Shown here: positions 7,715 to 16,929 of the stretch, one piece after another
How positions within the stretch are numbered: position 1 is the stretch's first letter
Layout of the letters: the number at the start of each line of letters is the position of its first letter
Origin: Polyangiaceae bacterium
GTDB lineage: Bacteria > Myxococcota_A > Polyangia > Polyangiales > Polyangiaceae
DNA length: 64,000 nucleotides
NCBI GenBank assembly: GCA_015075635.1
Contig: JABTUA010000002.1
Coordinates: 372,001-436,000 of the forward strand
Reading direction: 5' to 3'
The notes under the pieces: model-generated
Databases searched by the model: none
The model's input: only the letters and a program-made list of their open reading frames with translations
Told to the model about the DNA's origin: nothing
Position numbers and translations under genes: made by a program

Positions 7715-9082
7715 TCACGGCTTGGGAGCCGGGGGCGCGGCCGGAGGTGCCGGCGGCTTCGCCGCGCCGCCGGGCGCCGGCGCTTTGGCGCCACCAGCCG
7801 GAGGTGCCGGCGGCTTCGCCGCGCCGCCGGGCGCCGGTGCTTTGGCGCCACCAGCCGGAGGCGCCGGCGCCTTTGCACCGCCGGCAGGGGCCGGAGGCTT
7901 CGTTGCACCGGGCTGCAGGCCCGGCGGCGGCAGCGGGGTGTGGGCGCCGGGCGGCAGCGCAGGCCTCTTCCCGGCCGCGGGGGCCGGCGGCTTGCCGGCG
8001 TCCTTCGGCATCAGGCCGAACGCACCAGCGAACTCGGCGCCGGAGCCGTAGCTGAAGCCCTGCGCCAGCTTGTCGTTGCTCACCTTCATCACGTCCAGCC
8101 CGTGGATGGTGCCCGTTTTGTTCGTGGGCCTCATCGGGCCGAGCGCGCCCTTGAAGGTGCCGGTCATGTCCGCTTCGACGACCACGTAGTCGCCGGCGGC
8201 CCAGACGTTCTTCTTGGTCATCTTCATGTCGGGGAACGCCTTGCTGAAGGTGTCGAACTCCTTCTTGGCCGCGGCCTTCCCCTTGGGTGAATCGGCGGGA
8301 CGCGAGTAGTCGATGTGCTGCGCGTCGTCCGCCAGCGCGTCCACGAACGCCTTGGCGTCCTTCTTCTCCCAGGCGGCGTAGAACGCCGTCACCAGCTCGG
8401 TGTTCTTCTTCTCGGCGTCGTTGTTCGCCGCCACGACCCACTCGGGCGAGTGGCCCGCGGGCACCTCCATCACCGGGCGACCCATCATGCCCTTCGGCGC
8501 GCTGCCGAGCTGCGCCATGAAGGTGACGTGGTCGAAGTACATGTGCTCGCGTTTGACGCCCTTGTCGCCGAACCAGAGCACGCTCACGCCGCGGTACCCC
8601 AAGCGCTTGCCGGTGGGCTTCATGCCCATGAAGTCCCCGCTGTGCGTGCCGTTCAGCACCCACTCGAGCACCAGCACGTCGCCGACGTGCAGGCCGCGCA
8701 TGGTGGTGACCTTGGCGTCGGAGAAGGCGGCGAAGAACTCCGCCATGTTCTTCTCGAGATCGCCGCGGCCCCGGGTCTCGCGCCAGCCTTCCATCGACGG
8801 GTAGCCGAAGGCGACGTCGTCGGTGTAGAGCGACGCCAGCTTCTTGGCGTCGTGGGCCTGCCAGGCGGCGACGTTGGCTGCCATGTGCGCCTTCTGCTGG
8901 TCGAGCATGCTCGGCTTCGCCGGCTCGGGTGCGGGCGCGGGCTCCGCGACGGGCGCGGGCATGGGCGCTGGGACGGGCGCGGGCGCAGGCGGCGGCGTCG
9001 GGGGCGGGGCTGCCTCGGTGCTTCCGGCACACCCCAGCGGGATCCACGTCACCATCAACACGCCGAGCAACGCACTTCTCAT
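7715..9082 (-). CDS. Lipoprotein with two SnoaL/NTF2-like domains
   Basis: The signal peptide ends in the lipobox IPLGC (Cys at about residue 18), followed by a Pro/Ala/Glu spacer. Two alpha+beta cone domains of the SnoaL/NTF2 type follow: the first at about residues 50-190 (NVAAWQAHDAKKLASLY, then GRGDLEKNMAEFFAAF), the second at about 215-350 (LVTAFYAAWEKKDAKAFVDAL, then FDTFSKAFPDMKM). Such domains are often small-molecule binding or isomerase folds; a role at the outer membrane is inferred from the lipobox. The C-terminus is a Pro/Ala/Gly tail encoded by 57-bp repeats. ATG 9082 was chosen over 9121 because the signal begins there. It is in an operon with the lipoprotein downstream. Confidence 0.8.
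   Translation of the reverse strand: MRSALLGVLMVTWIPLGCAGSTEAAPPPTPPPAPAPVPAPMPAPVAEPAPAPEPAKPSMLDQQKAHMAANVAAWQAHDAKKLASLYTDDVAFGYPSMEGWRETRGRGDLEKNMAEFFAAFSDAKVTTMRGLHVGDVLVLEWVLNGTHSGDFMGMKPTGKRLGYRGVSVLWFGDKGVKREHMYFDHVTFMAQLGSAPKGMMGRPVMEVPAGHSPEWVVAANNDAEKKNTELVTAFYAAWEKKDAKAFVDALADDAQHIDYSRPADSPKGKAAAKKEFDTFSKAFPDMKMTKKNVWAAGDYVVVEADMTGTFKGALGPMRPTNKTGTIHGLDVMKVSNDKLAQGFSYGSGAEFAGAFGLMPKDAGKPPAPAAGKRPALPPGAHTPLPPPGLQPGATKPPAPAGGAKAPAPPAGGAKAPAPGGAAKPPAPPAGGAKAPAPGGAAKPPAPPAAPPAPKP
7740..7853 (-). repeat. 57-bp tandem repeat in lipoprotein tail
   Basis: Two 57-bp units (7740-7796 and 7797-7853) are almost identical, and a partial third continues to about 7882. Each encodes 19 residues of a Pro-Ala-Gly-Lys tail (AKPPAPPAGGAKAPAPGG). 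Because 57 is a multiple of three, gain or loss of units changes tail length but not frame. Confidence 0.85.
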
Positions 9083-9200
9083 CGAGGCCTCCTCTGCTGC
9101 CGAAGCAGCCGGGCCGTTCACTCACCCGGCGGTGCGGAGGAGTCAATCGGTGGGCGGGGCATGGACTTCCGACCGTCACGCCCCGCCCACCGCACGGCCC

Positions 9201-9839
9201 TCAGAACGTGCCACCGAAGCTCATCCCACCCCAGGACTGGTAGCCGCCCTTGCCGACCAGCGGCGTGTAGCCGACGCGGAACACGAAGCCGCCGTCTGCC
9301 GGCGAGTAGCGGTAGCCCGCGACGCCGGTGCCCGCGACGCCGACGCCCTCGCCCGAAGCGCTGGCTGCGCCCCCGGATGCGCTCGCCGAGACGTAGATCA
9401 GCGTCGCACCCGCGCCCATCTCGAACTTGTGGTTCTTGCCCCCGACCATGTAGTTGAACAATGCGGGTGCGGTCACCACGCTCGCCTTGGCCGAGCTCTG
9501 GGAGCCGTCGCTCGAGCTCGCGCTCGCGCTGATGGAGAAGTAGCTGAAGCCCAGGCGCGCGCTGAGGTCGTTCGAGAGCATGCGCTCGTAGTTGATGGAA
9601 TAGAGCCCGCCGTTCCCGAGCAGCTCCAGGTACACCAGGTTCTTGGCCTTGCGGTCCGTGCTCTCCGCCTTCTTCTGCGGCGCGTCGCCCCCGCGATCTG
9701 CGCTGGGCGGCGGCAACGAGCTCGAAGGTGCCCCGAGGTCCCCTTCTCCGCGGGTCCCGGCGAGCGCCGTGGACGCGAGGCTGAGGATCACGCTGGTGCA
9801 GACGCCCATACCGAAGACGAAGTGTTTCTTGCTGGCCAT
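9201..9839 (-). CDS. Predicted outer-membrane beta-barrel protein
   Basis: The ATG at 9839 starts a signal peptide with cleavage after about residue 27 (LASTALA-G). After a Ser/Pro/Lys linker (about 28-65) come alternating hydrophobic/polar strands with Gly, Tyr and Ser (LVYLELLGNGGLYSINYERML), ending in an aromatic residue (MSFGGTF), as expected for an outer-membrane barrel of about 8 strands. An upstream in-frame start at 9866 would extend past the signal peptide. It lies downstream of the 10105 lipoprotein gene on the same strand with a 265-nt gap, in which I see no gene. Function unknown. Confidence 0.75.
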   Translation of the reverse strand: MASKKHFVFGMGVCTSVILSLASTALAGTRGEGDLGAPSSSLPPPSADRGGDAPQKKAESTDRKAKNLVYLELLGNGGLYSINYERMLSNDLSARLGFSYFSISASASSSDGSQSSAKASVVTAPALFNYMVGGKNHKFEMGAGATLIYVSASASGGAASASGEGVGVAGTGVAGYRYSPADGGFVFRVGYTPLVGKGGYQSWGGMSFGGTF

Positions 9840-10104
9840 TTGACTTACTCCCCGTGCTCGTCGCACGAACCACCTTCACTCGAGAGCGCCGAGCCCCGGC
9901 TCCTTGCTCTCGCTCGGGGACATTGCAGGTGGGATGCCAAGCCACATCGGGGGTGAGTCACGCACTCTTCGCCATGCTGGAGGGAAGATCTCGCTTCGAG
10001 GTCCGGTAGCAGGCCGTCGCCGCGCTCGCCCGCGAATGGGCCCGTTCAGCGCGCCGTGCTGGTGCGCGGGGCGTCACCCGCGGCGTAACAGCGGTGACGT
10101 CGCG

Positions 10105-10551
10105 CTACGGACACTGAACGCCGATGCTGGGTGCCGTGGACTGGAAGCTCGAGAGGAGCTGGGCGCAGAGCGTGGACGGCGCGATGCGCATCGAGCCGCA
10201 GATACGGTGCACCGACGGGTCGCCGCCGCTCTTCTGGTAGAACTTCAGGCAGCAGTCGGCCGCGAGATCGCAGTCGGGCCCGCCGCGGGCCTGCCCCGGA
10301 CCGCTGCCGTAGCTCCCCCACATGTCGTCCGGGGTCCCGGGCTCCGGAGCCACGGCCTCCTCGGGGACGACGGGGTTTTCCCGGACGCCGCTCGGCGGCG
10401 CGGGCTCCTCCTCGGTGGTCTTGGCCTGCGCCTCACTGACGTCTGGGATGACGACGTCGGGCCCCTGGCTGGGCGCCTCGGCGTGAGACGACGCACCGCC
10501 GCACGCCCAGAGCAAGAGAGAGAGCAGAGGCGACCAGCGGGCGGCGGTCAC
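10105..10551 (-). CDS. Small cysteine-containing lipoprotein
   Basis: The start is a GTG at 10551 that overlaps the stop of the upstream outer-membrane gene (GTGA), giving VTAARWSPLLSLLLWAC, a lipoprotein signal with Cys at residue 17. About 60 acidic, Pro-rich residues precede a compact cysteine-rich domain of about 65 residues with CDLAADCCLKFYQ and a C-terminal VQC. The six cysteines suggest disulfides in the periplasm or at the surface. I do not recognise the family. Translational coupling to the barrel gene suggests that the two work together. Confidence 0.75.
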   Translation of the reverse strand: MTAARWSPLLSLLLWACGGASSHAEAPSQGPDVVIPDVSEAQAKTTEEEPAPPSGVRENPVVPEEAVAPEPGTPDDMWGSYGSGPGQARGGPDCDLAADCCLKFYQKSGGDPSVHRICGSMRIAPSTLCAQLLSSFQSTAPSIGVQCP

Positions 10552-11444
10552 AAGATCATCCCGACGCCGAGCAGCGCCGAAAAGCTCGACTCGAACTCGG
10601 GAAGACCTCCCATGCGTCTGGTCCCGCCGGCGCCGTCGTTGACCGTGTGCGCGTTGAAGAGGTCCCCCGTCTGAGCGCGGACTAGACCTCCCGACACCGA
10701 CGCCGTGGCCGCCAGCCAGCGCGGCACGAAGTCCCAGGTCGCGCCCAGCGCGGCGCTGTACTCGAGCAGCACCCCAGAGCGATCCGCGTAGCGGATCGCC
10801 GTCGCACCGCTGCTCGAGGGCTCCGGCGCCGTGGCCCGCGCCCAGGCCACGCCGAGCCCCGCCCACAGGCGCAGGGTGGGCACCGGCATGAAGGTCGGCT
10901 CCGCCCGCGCGCCGAGCTGGAACACCTCCAGATCCGGCTGCTCGATCTGGGTGTCTTCGAGGCCGAGGGCGCTCCGCGGCACGTCCACCGCGTGGCTCGA
11001 CTGATTGGCGTACACGCGGAAGCCCAGGAAGCGCCAGAGCTCGACCCGCGCGTGTGCGCCGTAGGCGAGCCCCGGAGCGTAGCTCACCCCGCTCCCTTCC
11101 GCGGGGCGCGACCACAGGCCGACGTCCGGACCGATCTCGACGTGGCGCTCGGCCTGGTCGCCTCGCGCGACCCCGAAGAAGGGCCTCGGCTCCTGCTCAT
11201 CCATGCGCGGATCGCCAGGCGGCGGCGGCGGCGCCGGGTCGTCGCGCCGCGGTTCGTCCTTCGCGGGAGGCTCGACGGTCTTCTTGGCGGGCGGCGCGTC
11301 GTCGTCGTCGTCGAGGGAGTCGGGCTCGGCGGCAGCCTTCGGCTTCGCCGCCGGCGCCGCGTCGGGGGCGCGGGGTGGTGCGGCCTGTGCCATCGCGCCT
11401 GGGGCGAGAGCGAGGAGCGCCAAGCCGAGGAGCGAGCGACGCAT
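10548..11444 (-). CDS. Predicted outer-membrane beta-barrel protein with proline-rich N-terminal region
   Basis: The ATG at 11444 begins a signal peptide (MRRSLLGLALLALAPGAMAQA). A low-complexity Ala/Pro/Asp/Lys segment (about residues 20-85) could span the peptidoglycan layer. The remaining 210 residues have alternating strands (VELWRFLGFRVYANQ, LRLWAGLGVAWARA, SGVLLEYSAALGATW) typical of a barrel. It lies 42 nt after pheT and overlaps the lipoprotein gene downstream by 4 nt. Function unknown. Confidence 0.75.
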   Translation of the reverse strand: MRRSLLGLALLALAPGAMAQAAPPRAPDAAPAAKPKAAAEPDSLDDDDDAPPAKKTVEPPAKDEPRRDDPAPPPPPGDPRMDEQEPRPFFGVARGDQAERHVEIGPDVGLWSRPAEGSGVSYAPGLAYGAHARVELWRFLGFRVYANQSSHAVDVPRSALGLEDTQIEQPDLEVFQLGARAEPTFMPVPTLRLWAGLGVAWARATAPEPSSSGATAIRYADRSGVLLEYSAALGATWDFVPRWLAATASVSGGLVRAQTGDLFNAHTVNDGAGGTRRMGGLPEFESSFSALLGVGMIL

Positions 11445-11486
11445 CACCGCCACCGTACCCGAAGTCGGAAGTCCGCGCACGACGCC

Positions 11487-13967
11487 TCAGGCGCGGAGCT
11501 GTCCCCCGAGCCGCTCCGTCGCCGCCTTGACCACCTCGGCGTGACGCTGGTCGACCTCGCGATCGGTGAGCGTGCGCGCCTTCTCGGGCTCCGCGGCGGC
11601 CTTCGGATCGCGGTACACCAGGTGGAACGCCAGCGAGCGGTGACCCTCGGGGACCGACCCGCCGCGGAACATGTCGAAGAGCTGCACCGACTCGCACAGC
11701 TCGCCCGCCGCCTCGCGGATCACGCCTTCCACCTGCTCGGCGCTCACGTCGTCGCTGACCACCAGGGCCACGTCCCGGGTCACCGGCGGCAAGCGCGGGA
11801 TCGGGCGGTAGCGCGGCGTTCGCTCGCCCTGCGCCTCGAGGGCCGCCAAATCGAGCTCGACCACGAAGGCCTCGCCGCCGAGATCGAAGGCGTCCGCCAC
11901 GTCGGGGTGAAGCGGGCCGAAGATGCCGACGCGCTCCCCTTCGACCAGCACCTCGCCGGTGCCGCGCGGGTGCAGGTGTGCGGTGCCCGGTGTTCCGGTG
12001 GCGAGCCGCGCCTTCGCGGTTCGACCCGTCAGCCGCTCCGCCATTTCCAGCGCGATGCCCTTGGCGTCGAACACGTCCACCTCGCCAGGCACCGCCAGGT
12101 AGGTGGGACGCGGGCCGGCCAGCACCGCCGCGAAGCTCGGGCGCTCCGCCGGCAGGTCCCGGGCGTCTTCGGGCCGCCGCGGTCGGGCCACGCTGCGCGT
12201 CTCCTGCCCGGGCGGCAGGAATCGCGCGCCGATGGCGAACAGACGCACCGCTTCTTCGCCGTGGCGGCGCGCGCGCCGGAGCGCGTCGAGCAGCCCGGGC
12301 AAGAGGCTCGTGCGCATCACCGTGCGCTCCTCGCTGAGCGGGTTCCTGATGCGCACCACCGGCGCCGGCGCCTTCACCGCGTCGAGCTCCGACGGCGACA
12401 CGAAGGCGTAGGTGAGCGCCTCGGACAGACCGAGGCTCGTGGCGTGGGCAGCGGCGGTACGCTCCAGCTTGCCGCTGATGCGGGGCGGCTGCGGGGCGAT
12501 CGCGGGGATCTTGGTGGGGACGAGGTCGAGGCCGCGGACGCGCGCCACTTCTTCGATCAGATCGGCCTCTCGGGAGATGTCCGGGCGCCAGCTCGCGCCG
12601 CGCACCTCGGCCTCGCTGCTGCCGTCGCGGATCACCTCCAGCCCCAGGCGCCGGAGGATGTTCGTCGCTTCGGCGAACGGCACCTCGACACCGAGCAGCG
12701 CGTTCAAGCGCGCGCTCCGCAGGCGCACCACCGGCAGCTCGGGATCCGGGCCCTTGGCGTGGATGGCGCCGGACACCACGGCGCCGCCCGCCAGGTCGCT
12801 GAGCAGACCCTTGGCGATCTCGAGCACGCGCGGGACGCCGCCCCAGTCCACGCCGCGCTCGAAGCGGAAGCTCGACTCGGTGTGCAGCCCGTGACGCCGC
12901 GAGGTGCGCCGGACGCCTCGGGGGGTGAAGTAGGCGCACTCGAGCAGCACGCGCTTCGTGCTCTGCCGGATCTCGCTGTCCTGACCACCCATCACGCCGG
13001 CCAGCGCGCTCGGGCCCTCGCCGTCGCAGATGACCAGGTCGTCCGCGTCGAGGGAACGCGCCGTGCCGTCCAGCGTCGTGAACGGCTCACCCTGCTTCGC
13101 TCGCCGCACCACGATGCGGCTCCCGCGCACGCGATCGAGATCGAAGGCGTGCATGGGCTGACCCCAGCCGAGCAGGATCAAGTTGGTGATGTCCACCACG
13201 TTGTTGATGGGGCGCACCCCGAGCTTGTGCAGGCGCCAGCGCAGCCACTCCGGGCTCGGCGCGATGCTCACGTCGAGCACCACCCCGGCGCCGTAGTGCG
13301 GGCAGCGCTCGAGATCGAGGTTCTCGACGAGGACCAGCTTCTCCAGAGCGTCACTCGCGCTCCGCCTCGGCGTCTTGGGGGCCTCGGGCGGCGTGAACGA
13401 GAGGTCGAACAACGCGGCCACGTCCCGCGCCACACCGAGGTGGCCGAGGGCGTCGGGGCGGTTCGGCGTGACGCCGATGTGGAAGACGCTGTCCCGCGCC
13501 TCCGGCAGCACGTCGAAGAGCTTCGCGCCGGTGGCGCCCACGCTCGCGTCGAGCACGATGATGCCCTCGCTCTCGGCCGCCAGCCCGAGCTCTTCTTCGC
13601 TCACCAGCATGCCCTCGCTCTTCACGCCGCCGATCTCGCGCGGCGTGAGCGGGCCGAGCCCGGGGATCACCGTGCCGAGCGGCGCGAGCAGCACGCGTCC
13701 GCCGGGATCCGGGACGTTCGAAGCACCGCACACCACGCGCTGCTCCTGCCCACCGCCGCGATCGACGGTCACGAGCCGGAGCCCCGATTTCGAGGGGTGC
13801 GCCTCGACCTTCTTCACCTCGGCGACGACGATGGGGTCGAGCCCCTGCCCAAACTCCTGCACGGCCTCGACCTCGAGACCCGCGTGGGTGAGCCGCTTGG
13901 CGACCTCCGAGGCGGAGGCGTTCAAGGTCGGGAGGAGCTCCTCGAGCCAGCGATACGAGACCAGCAT
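11487..13967 (-). CDS. pheT: Phenylalanine--tRNA ligase beta subunit
   Basis: The 826-residue protein is the beta chain of the alpha2-beta2 phenylalanyl-tRNA synthetase. The N-terminal EMAP-type tRNA-binding domain is at about 40-155 (VVCGASNV, then GVKSEGMLVSEEELGL). The B3/B4 editing domain follows at about 210-400 (PINNVVDITN, GQPMHAFDLD, AGVMGG). Next are B5 (SARLNALLGVEV), the catalytic-like core (LTYAFVSPSELD, NPLSEERTVMRTSLLPGLL) and the C-terminal anticodon-binding FDX domain (RYRPIPRLPPVTRDVALVV). All conserved blocks are present. pheS, usually directly upstream, is absent here; the upstream gene is a glutamine amidotransferase, so the alpha subunit must be encoded elsewhere. Confidence 0.97.
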   Translation of the reverse strand: MLVSYRWLEELLPTLNASASEVAKRLTHAGLEVEAVQEFGQGLDPIVVAEVKKVEAHPSKSGLRLVTVDRGGGQEQRVVCGASNVPDPGGRVLLAPLGTVIPGLGPLTPREIGGVKSEGMLVSEEELGLAAESEGIIVLDASVGATGAKLFDVLPEARDSVFHIGVTPNRPDALGHLGVARDVAALFDLSFTPPEAPKTPRRSASDALEKLVLVENLDLERCPHYGAGVVLDVSIAPSPEWLRWRLHKLGVRPINNVVDITNLILLGWGQPMHAFDLDRVRGSRIVVRRAKQGEPFTTLDGTARSLDADDLVICDGEGPSALAGVMGGQDSEIRQSTKRVLLECAYFTPRGVRRTSRRHGLHTESSFRFERGVDWGGVPRVLEIAKGLLSDLAGGAVVSGAIHAKGPDPELPVVRLRSARLNALLGVEVPFAEATNILRRLGLEVIRDGSSEAEVRGASWRPDISREADLIEEVARVRGLDLVPTKIPAIAPQPPRISGKLERTAAAHATSLGLSEALTYAFVSPSELDAVKAPAPVVRIRNPLSEERTVMRTSLLPGLLDALRRARRHGEEAVRLFAIGARFLPPGQETRSVARPRRPEDARDLPAERPSFAAVLAGPRPTYLAVPGEVDVFDAKGIALEMAERLTGRTAKARLATGTPGTAHLHPRGTGEVLVEGERVGIFGPLHPDVADAFDLGGEAFVVELDLAALEAQGERTPRYRPIPRLPPVTRDVALVVSDDVSAEQVEGVIREAAGELCESVQLFDMFRGGSVPEGHRSLAFHLVYRDPKAAAEPEKARTLTDREVDQRHAEVVKAATERLGGQLRA

Positions 13968-13996
13968 GGGGGCGCGGATCTAGCACGCGTCCCGGC

Positions 13997-14779
13997 TCAA
14001 CGCGACGGCAGCGTGGCCCGGAGCCGGCCCTTGTCGAACACCCAGAGTGTTCCGGGCTCGCCAAACGTCCAGGCCTCGTTGTTCGTCAGCGGCACGGTGC
14101 TGACGACGGCCACGCGGTCCTTCGGCGTGGTCACCTCGGAGAAGTCGATGGTGACGTCGTCGTCCGAGAGGCGGGCGAAGCCGAAGGGCGCCTTGCGGAT
14201 GATGTAGCAGAGCTTGGTCGCGCAGCGCGCGTACAGCTGCTCGCCGTCGCCGAGCAGGAAGTTGAAGCTGCCCTTCCGTCCCAAGCGCCCGGCCACCTGC
14301 GCGATGGCCTCTTCCAGCTCGCTGGTCCGCTTCGGGTAGTCGCGGAAGCTCGCGCGCAACGCCTCGAGCAGGAAGCAGTATGCGTGCTCGCTGTCCGTCG
14401 AGCCGATGGGGCGAAAGCGCCCGAGCTTCAGCTTGCGTGCGCCGCGCACCGTGCCGTTGTGCGCGAACACCCAGTGCCGGCCCCACAGCTCGCGCACGAA
14501 CGGATGGGTGTTGGCCAGCGTGACCGGCCCGCGCGTCTTCTTGCGGATGTGCCCGATGGCGAGCAGCGTCTTGATGGGGTTGTCGCTGACGAAGCGCGCC
14601 AGCGGGCTCGAGGCCGCCGCCGTCGGCTCCAGGAACACCCGCGCCGCCTTGCCTTCGTACAGCGCCAGGCCCCAGCCGTCCGCGTGATGCGCCGTGCGAC
14701 CGCCGCGCTGCCTGAGGCCCGAGAACGAGAACACGATGTCCGTCGGGACGTTGCACTCCATGCCCAGGAGCTCGCACAT
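13997..14779 (-). CDS. Class II glutamine amidotransferase (YafJ-like)
   Basis: The ATG at 14779 puts Cys at position 2 (MCELLGMECN), the N-terminal nucleophile of Ntn glutamine amidotransferases once Met is removed. A longer upstream start would destroy this, so it fixes the start. Other family blocks are HHADGWGLALY (about 35-45), GHIRKKTRG and NTHPFVRELWG, and FAHNGTV (about 104-110). The 260 residues match stand-alone YafJ/GAT-II proteins, which hydrolyse glutamine or related amides; the physiological acceptor is usually unknown. It is 29 nt upstream of pheT on the same strand. Confidence 0.9.
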   Translation of the reverse strand: MCELLGMECNVPTDIVFSFSGLRQRGGRTAHHADGWGLALYEGKAARVFLEPTAAASSPLARFVSDNPIKTLLAIGHIRKKTRGPVTLANTHPFVRELWGRHWVFAHNGTVRGARKLKLGRFRPIGSTDSEHAYCFLLEALRASFRDYPKRTSELEEAIAQVAGRLGRKGSFNFLLGDGEQLYARCATKLCYIIRKAPFGFARLSDDDVTIDFSEVTTPKDRVAVVSTVPLTNNEAWTFGEPGTLWVFDKGRLRATLPSR

Positions 14780-14807
14780 GCGCGAGCAGAGGATAGCAAG
14801 ACCCGCG

Positions 14808-16181
14808 TCAGAACAGCGAGCAGTTCGGCAACGCACCGTCGGCGGGACATGCGGGCAGCGCCGCGCCGCGAGCGGCCGCGGTGGCCCAGTCGACGGCGAA
14901 GCCGGTGGAGTTGAGCACCAGGCTCTGGTGGTCTTCGCCCGGGTACACGCACTCCACCGGCGCCGCGCCGTCCTTGACCAGCCGGCCGAAGAAGCACGAG
15001 GCCTGGGCGGGCTTCAGCTCGGTGTCCGCGTCGCCCGCCAGGTACAGGATCGGGACGCTCGGATCGACGTGGGGATCGTTCTCCTTGGCGCGCTGGGCCC
15101 ACTTGCCCGGCAGACCCGCACACTTGCCGTTGTCGGCGCAGTCGAGCACGCTGGTCCGGAAATCCGGGTCGAGGAACTCGCCCGCGGTTGCCGCTGGGAC
15201 GTACCCGGCGGCCGCGTTGTCGAGGGCGGGGACGAGCTCCTGAAAGCACAGCGTCCCCGTCTTCTCCGTCATGTACGTGCGGATGCTCGGGTGAAACGCC
15301 GCGCCGGATTGGCTCTCGTCTTCGGTGATGTTCGCGAGGTCGGCGTACAGCATGGTGGCCACCGCGCCGCGCAAGCCCGTCATGCTGACCGAGGTCAACC
15401 GAAAGGCTTCGACGAAGCTCAGGTAGGCCCACACCCCCGCGAAGCTGACGATGGCGCCCACCTTCACGTCGGGGGTCTCGTTCGAGTAGGCCGCCGCAGC
15501 GAGCGCCGCCCCGCCTCCCTGACTGTGTCCGAAGAAGATGGCTTGCTCGGAGACACGGTCCGAGCCAACCAGTCGCCGGAGCGCGCGCGCCGAGTCCAGC
15601 ACGGAGCGCCCGGTGTCCGGGAAGTTGCCGTACCCCTGGACTCCGGCCGTTCCGAGCCCGGCGTAGTCCGGCGCGATGACCGGAAGCCCGGCGGCTGCCC
15701 AGGAGACGACGAGCGAGTCGAGGTAGGGGTGATCCACGGCGTGCGACGGAGCGCAGGCATCGGCGAGGCCCGTCGTTCCATGCGCGCCGACGACCGCCGG
15801 CAGCAGGCCGCCACGGGGCTTTTCCGGTAGGTACACCAACGCGGAGCCGACCCCTGGTTCGCCCTTGTCGCGCTCCGTTCGGTACGTGATCAGGAAGCGG
15901 CGCACGCCAGTCACCACGTCGATCTCCGGCATCGCCTGAAGCCGGGTCGCCACCTCGGCCGCGTCGAGCGCAGCGAGCTCCGCGCACCCGAGGAGATCGC
16001 CACGATCACCGGCGGTCACTGGCGTGCCCCACACCGAGTCCGGCGTGTCGGTGCAAGCCAAGCTGGTCTCGAACGGCTTGGCCGGCGCGGCGTCGCCTCC
16101 GTCGTCGCTGGAACAGCCGAAGGACCCGAGCGCCAGCAGCGAGCAGAACCCGACCAACGACCCCTGAACGCGTCCACCCAT
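14808..16181 (-). CDS. Secreted lipase/esterase-like alpha/beta hydrolase lipoprotein
   Basis: The ATG at 16181 starts a lipoprotein signal (lipobox GSFGC, Cys at about 23). The mature protein is an alpha/beta hydrolase with the nucleophile elbow GHSQGGG (Ser220), an upstream HGTTG oxyanion-type motif at about 134-138, an acid candidate in YLAGDADTELKP and a His candidate in GEDHQS. The overall layout, with a large cap insertion and several cysteines, resembles secretory lipases and triacylglycerol lipases of the LIP family. The substrate is inferred only. It is divergent from the GNAT gene at 16279 and 28 nt upstream of the amidotransferase. Confidence 0.85.
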   Translation of the reverse strand: MGGRVQGSLVGFCSLLALGSFGCSSDDGGDAAPAKPFETSLACTDTPDSVWGTPVTAGDRGDLLGCAELAALDAAEVATRLQAMPEIDVVTGVRRFLITYRTERDKGEPGVGSALVYLPEKPRGGLLPAVVGAHGTTGLADACAPSHAVDHPYLDSLVVSWAAAGLPVIAPDYAGLGTAGVQGYGNFPDTGRSVLDSARALRRLVGSDRVSEQAIFFGHSQGGGAALAAAAYSNETPDVKVGAIVSFAGVWAYLSFVEAFRLTSVSMTGLRGAVATMLYADLANITEDESQSGAAFHPSIRTYMTEKTGTLCFQELVPALDNAAAGYVPAATAGEFLDPDFRTSVLDCADNGKCAGLPGKWAQRAKENDPHVDPSVPILYLAGDADTELKPAQASCFFGRLVKDGAAPVECVYPGEDHQSLVLNSTGFAVDWATAAARGAALPACPADGALPNCSLF

Positions 16182-16278
16182 GCCCCGAAAGTAGGTCAGA
16201 TGGCCGCCTCGAGTCATCACCCAATGAAGAGCTCTCCCACGTTGACGCGCGACCGAGCCGCGCCGACTCTGGGATCTC

Positions 16279-16929
16279 ATGGCCAGAGTCGCCTATCGCA
16301 TCGAGACGACACGCCTCGTGCTCCGCGCCTACAGCCCTTCGGATGCGGCGCTCCGAAAGGAAGCGCTCGACTCGAGCCTCGCCCACCTCGCGGCGTCGAG
16401 CCGGCGACCGCGCGTCGCGGAGCCGCTCGATGCCCACCTCGAGCACGCGCGCAGATGCCGGGGCCAGTTCGACCTGGACCAGGACCAGATCTTCGCGCTC
16501 TTCGACACGAAGGAGCGGCGCCTGCTCGGCGAGGTCGGGCTGCTCACCCGAGCCGGTCCGGGCGCCCGGGAGCTCGGATACTGGATCCGCGCCGAAGACA
16601 CCCGGAAAGGCCTCATGACCGAGGCCGTGCGCGCCGTGGTCCGCGTCGCCTTCGACGTCCTCGGGGTCGAGCGCCTGGACATTCGCTGCGGCGTGGACAA
16701 CGCCGCCTCCGCAGGAGTCGCGCAGAAGACGGGCTTCGTGCTCGAGGGCACGCTGCGACACCGGAAGAACCACCCCGACGAAGTCGCGTCGGACGATCTC
16801 GCGTTCAGCATGCTTCGCGACGACTTCGAGCGGAGCGCAGCTGCACACGCCCCGCTGCGGGTCTTCGACGTGATCGGGGCGCTGATCGACCTGGGAGGGA
16901 AACCATGCGCAGCGCCTTCTTCGTCCTGA
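16279..16929 (+). CDS. GNAT-family N-acetyltransferase (RimJ/RimL type)
   Basis: The N-terminal block YRIETTRLVLRAYSPSDA is the family signature of RimJ/RimL-like acetyltransferases, which transfer acetyl from acetyl-CoA to amines. The fold continues through GEVGLLTRAGP, ELGYWIRAEDTRKGLMTEAV (acetyl-CoA pyrophosphate loop region) and IRCGVDNAASAGVAQKTGFVLEG. The 216 residues are slightly long because of a C-terminal extension. The acceptor is unknown. The 3' end overlaps the following 64-residue gene by 25 nt. Confidence 0.85.
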   Translation: MARVAYRIETTRLVLRAYSPSDAALRKEALDSSLAHLAASSRRPRVAEPLDAHLEHARRCRGQFDLDQDQIFALFDTKERRLLGEVGLLTRAGPGARELGYWIRAEDTRKGLMTEAVRAVVRVAFDVLGVERLDIRCGVDNAASAGVAQKTGFVLEGTLRHRKNHPDEVASDDLAFSMLRDDFERSAAAHAPLRVFDVIGALIDLGGKPCAAPSSS

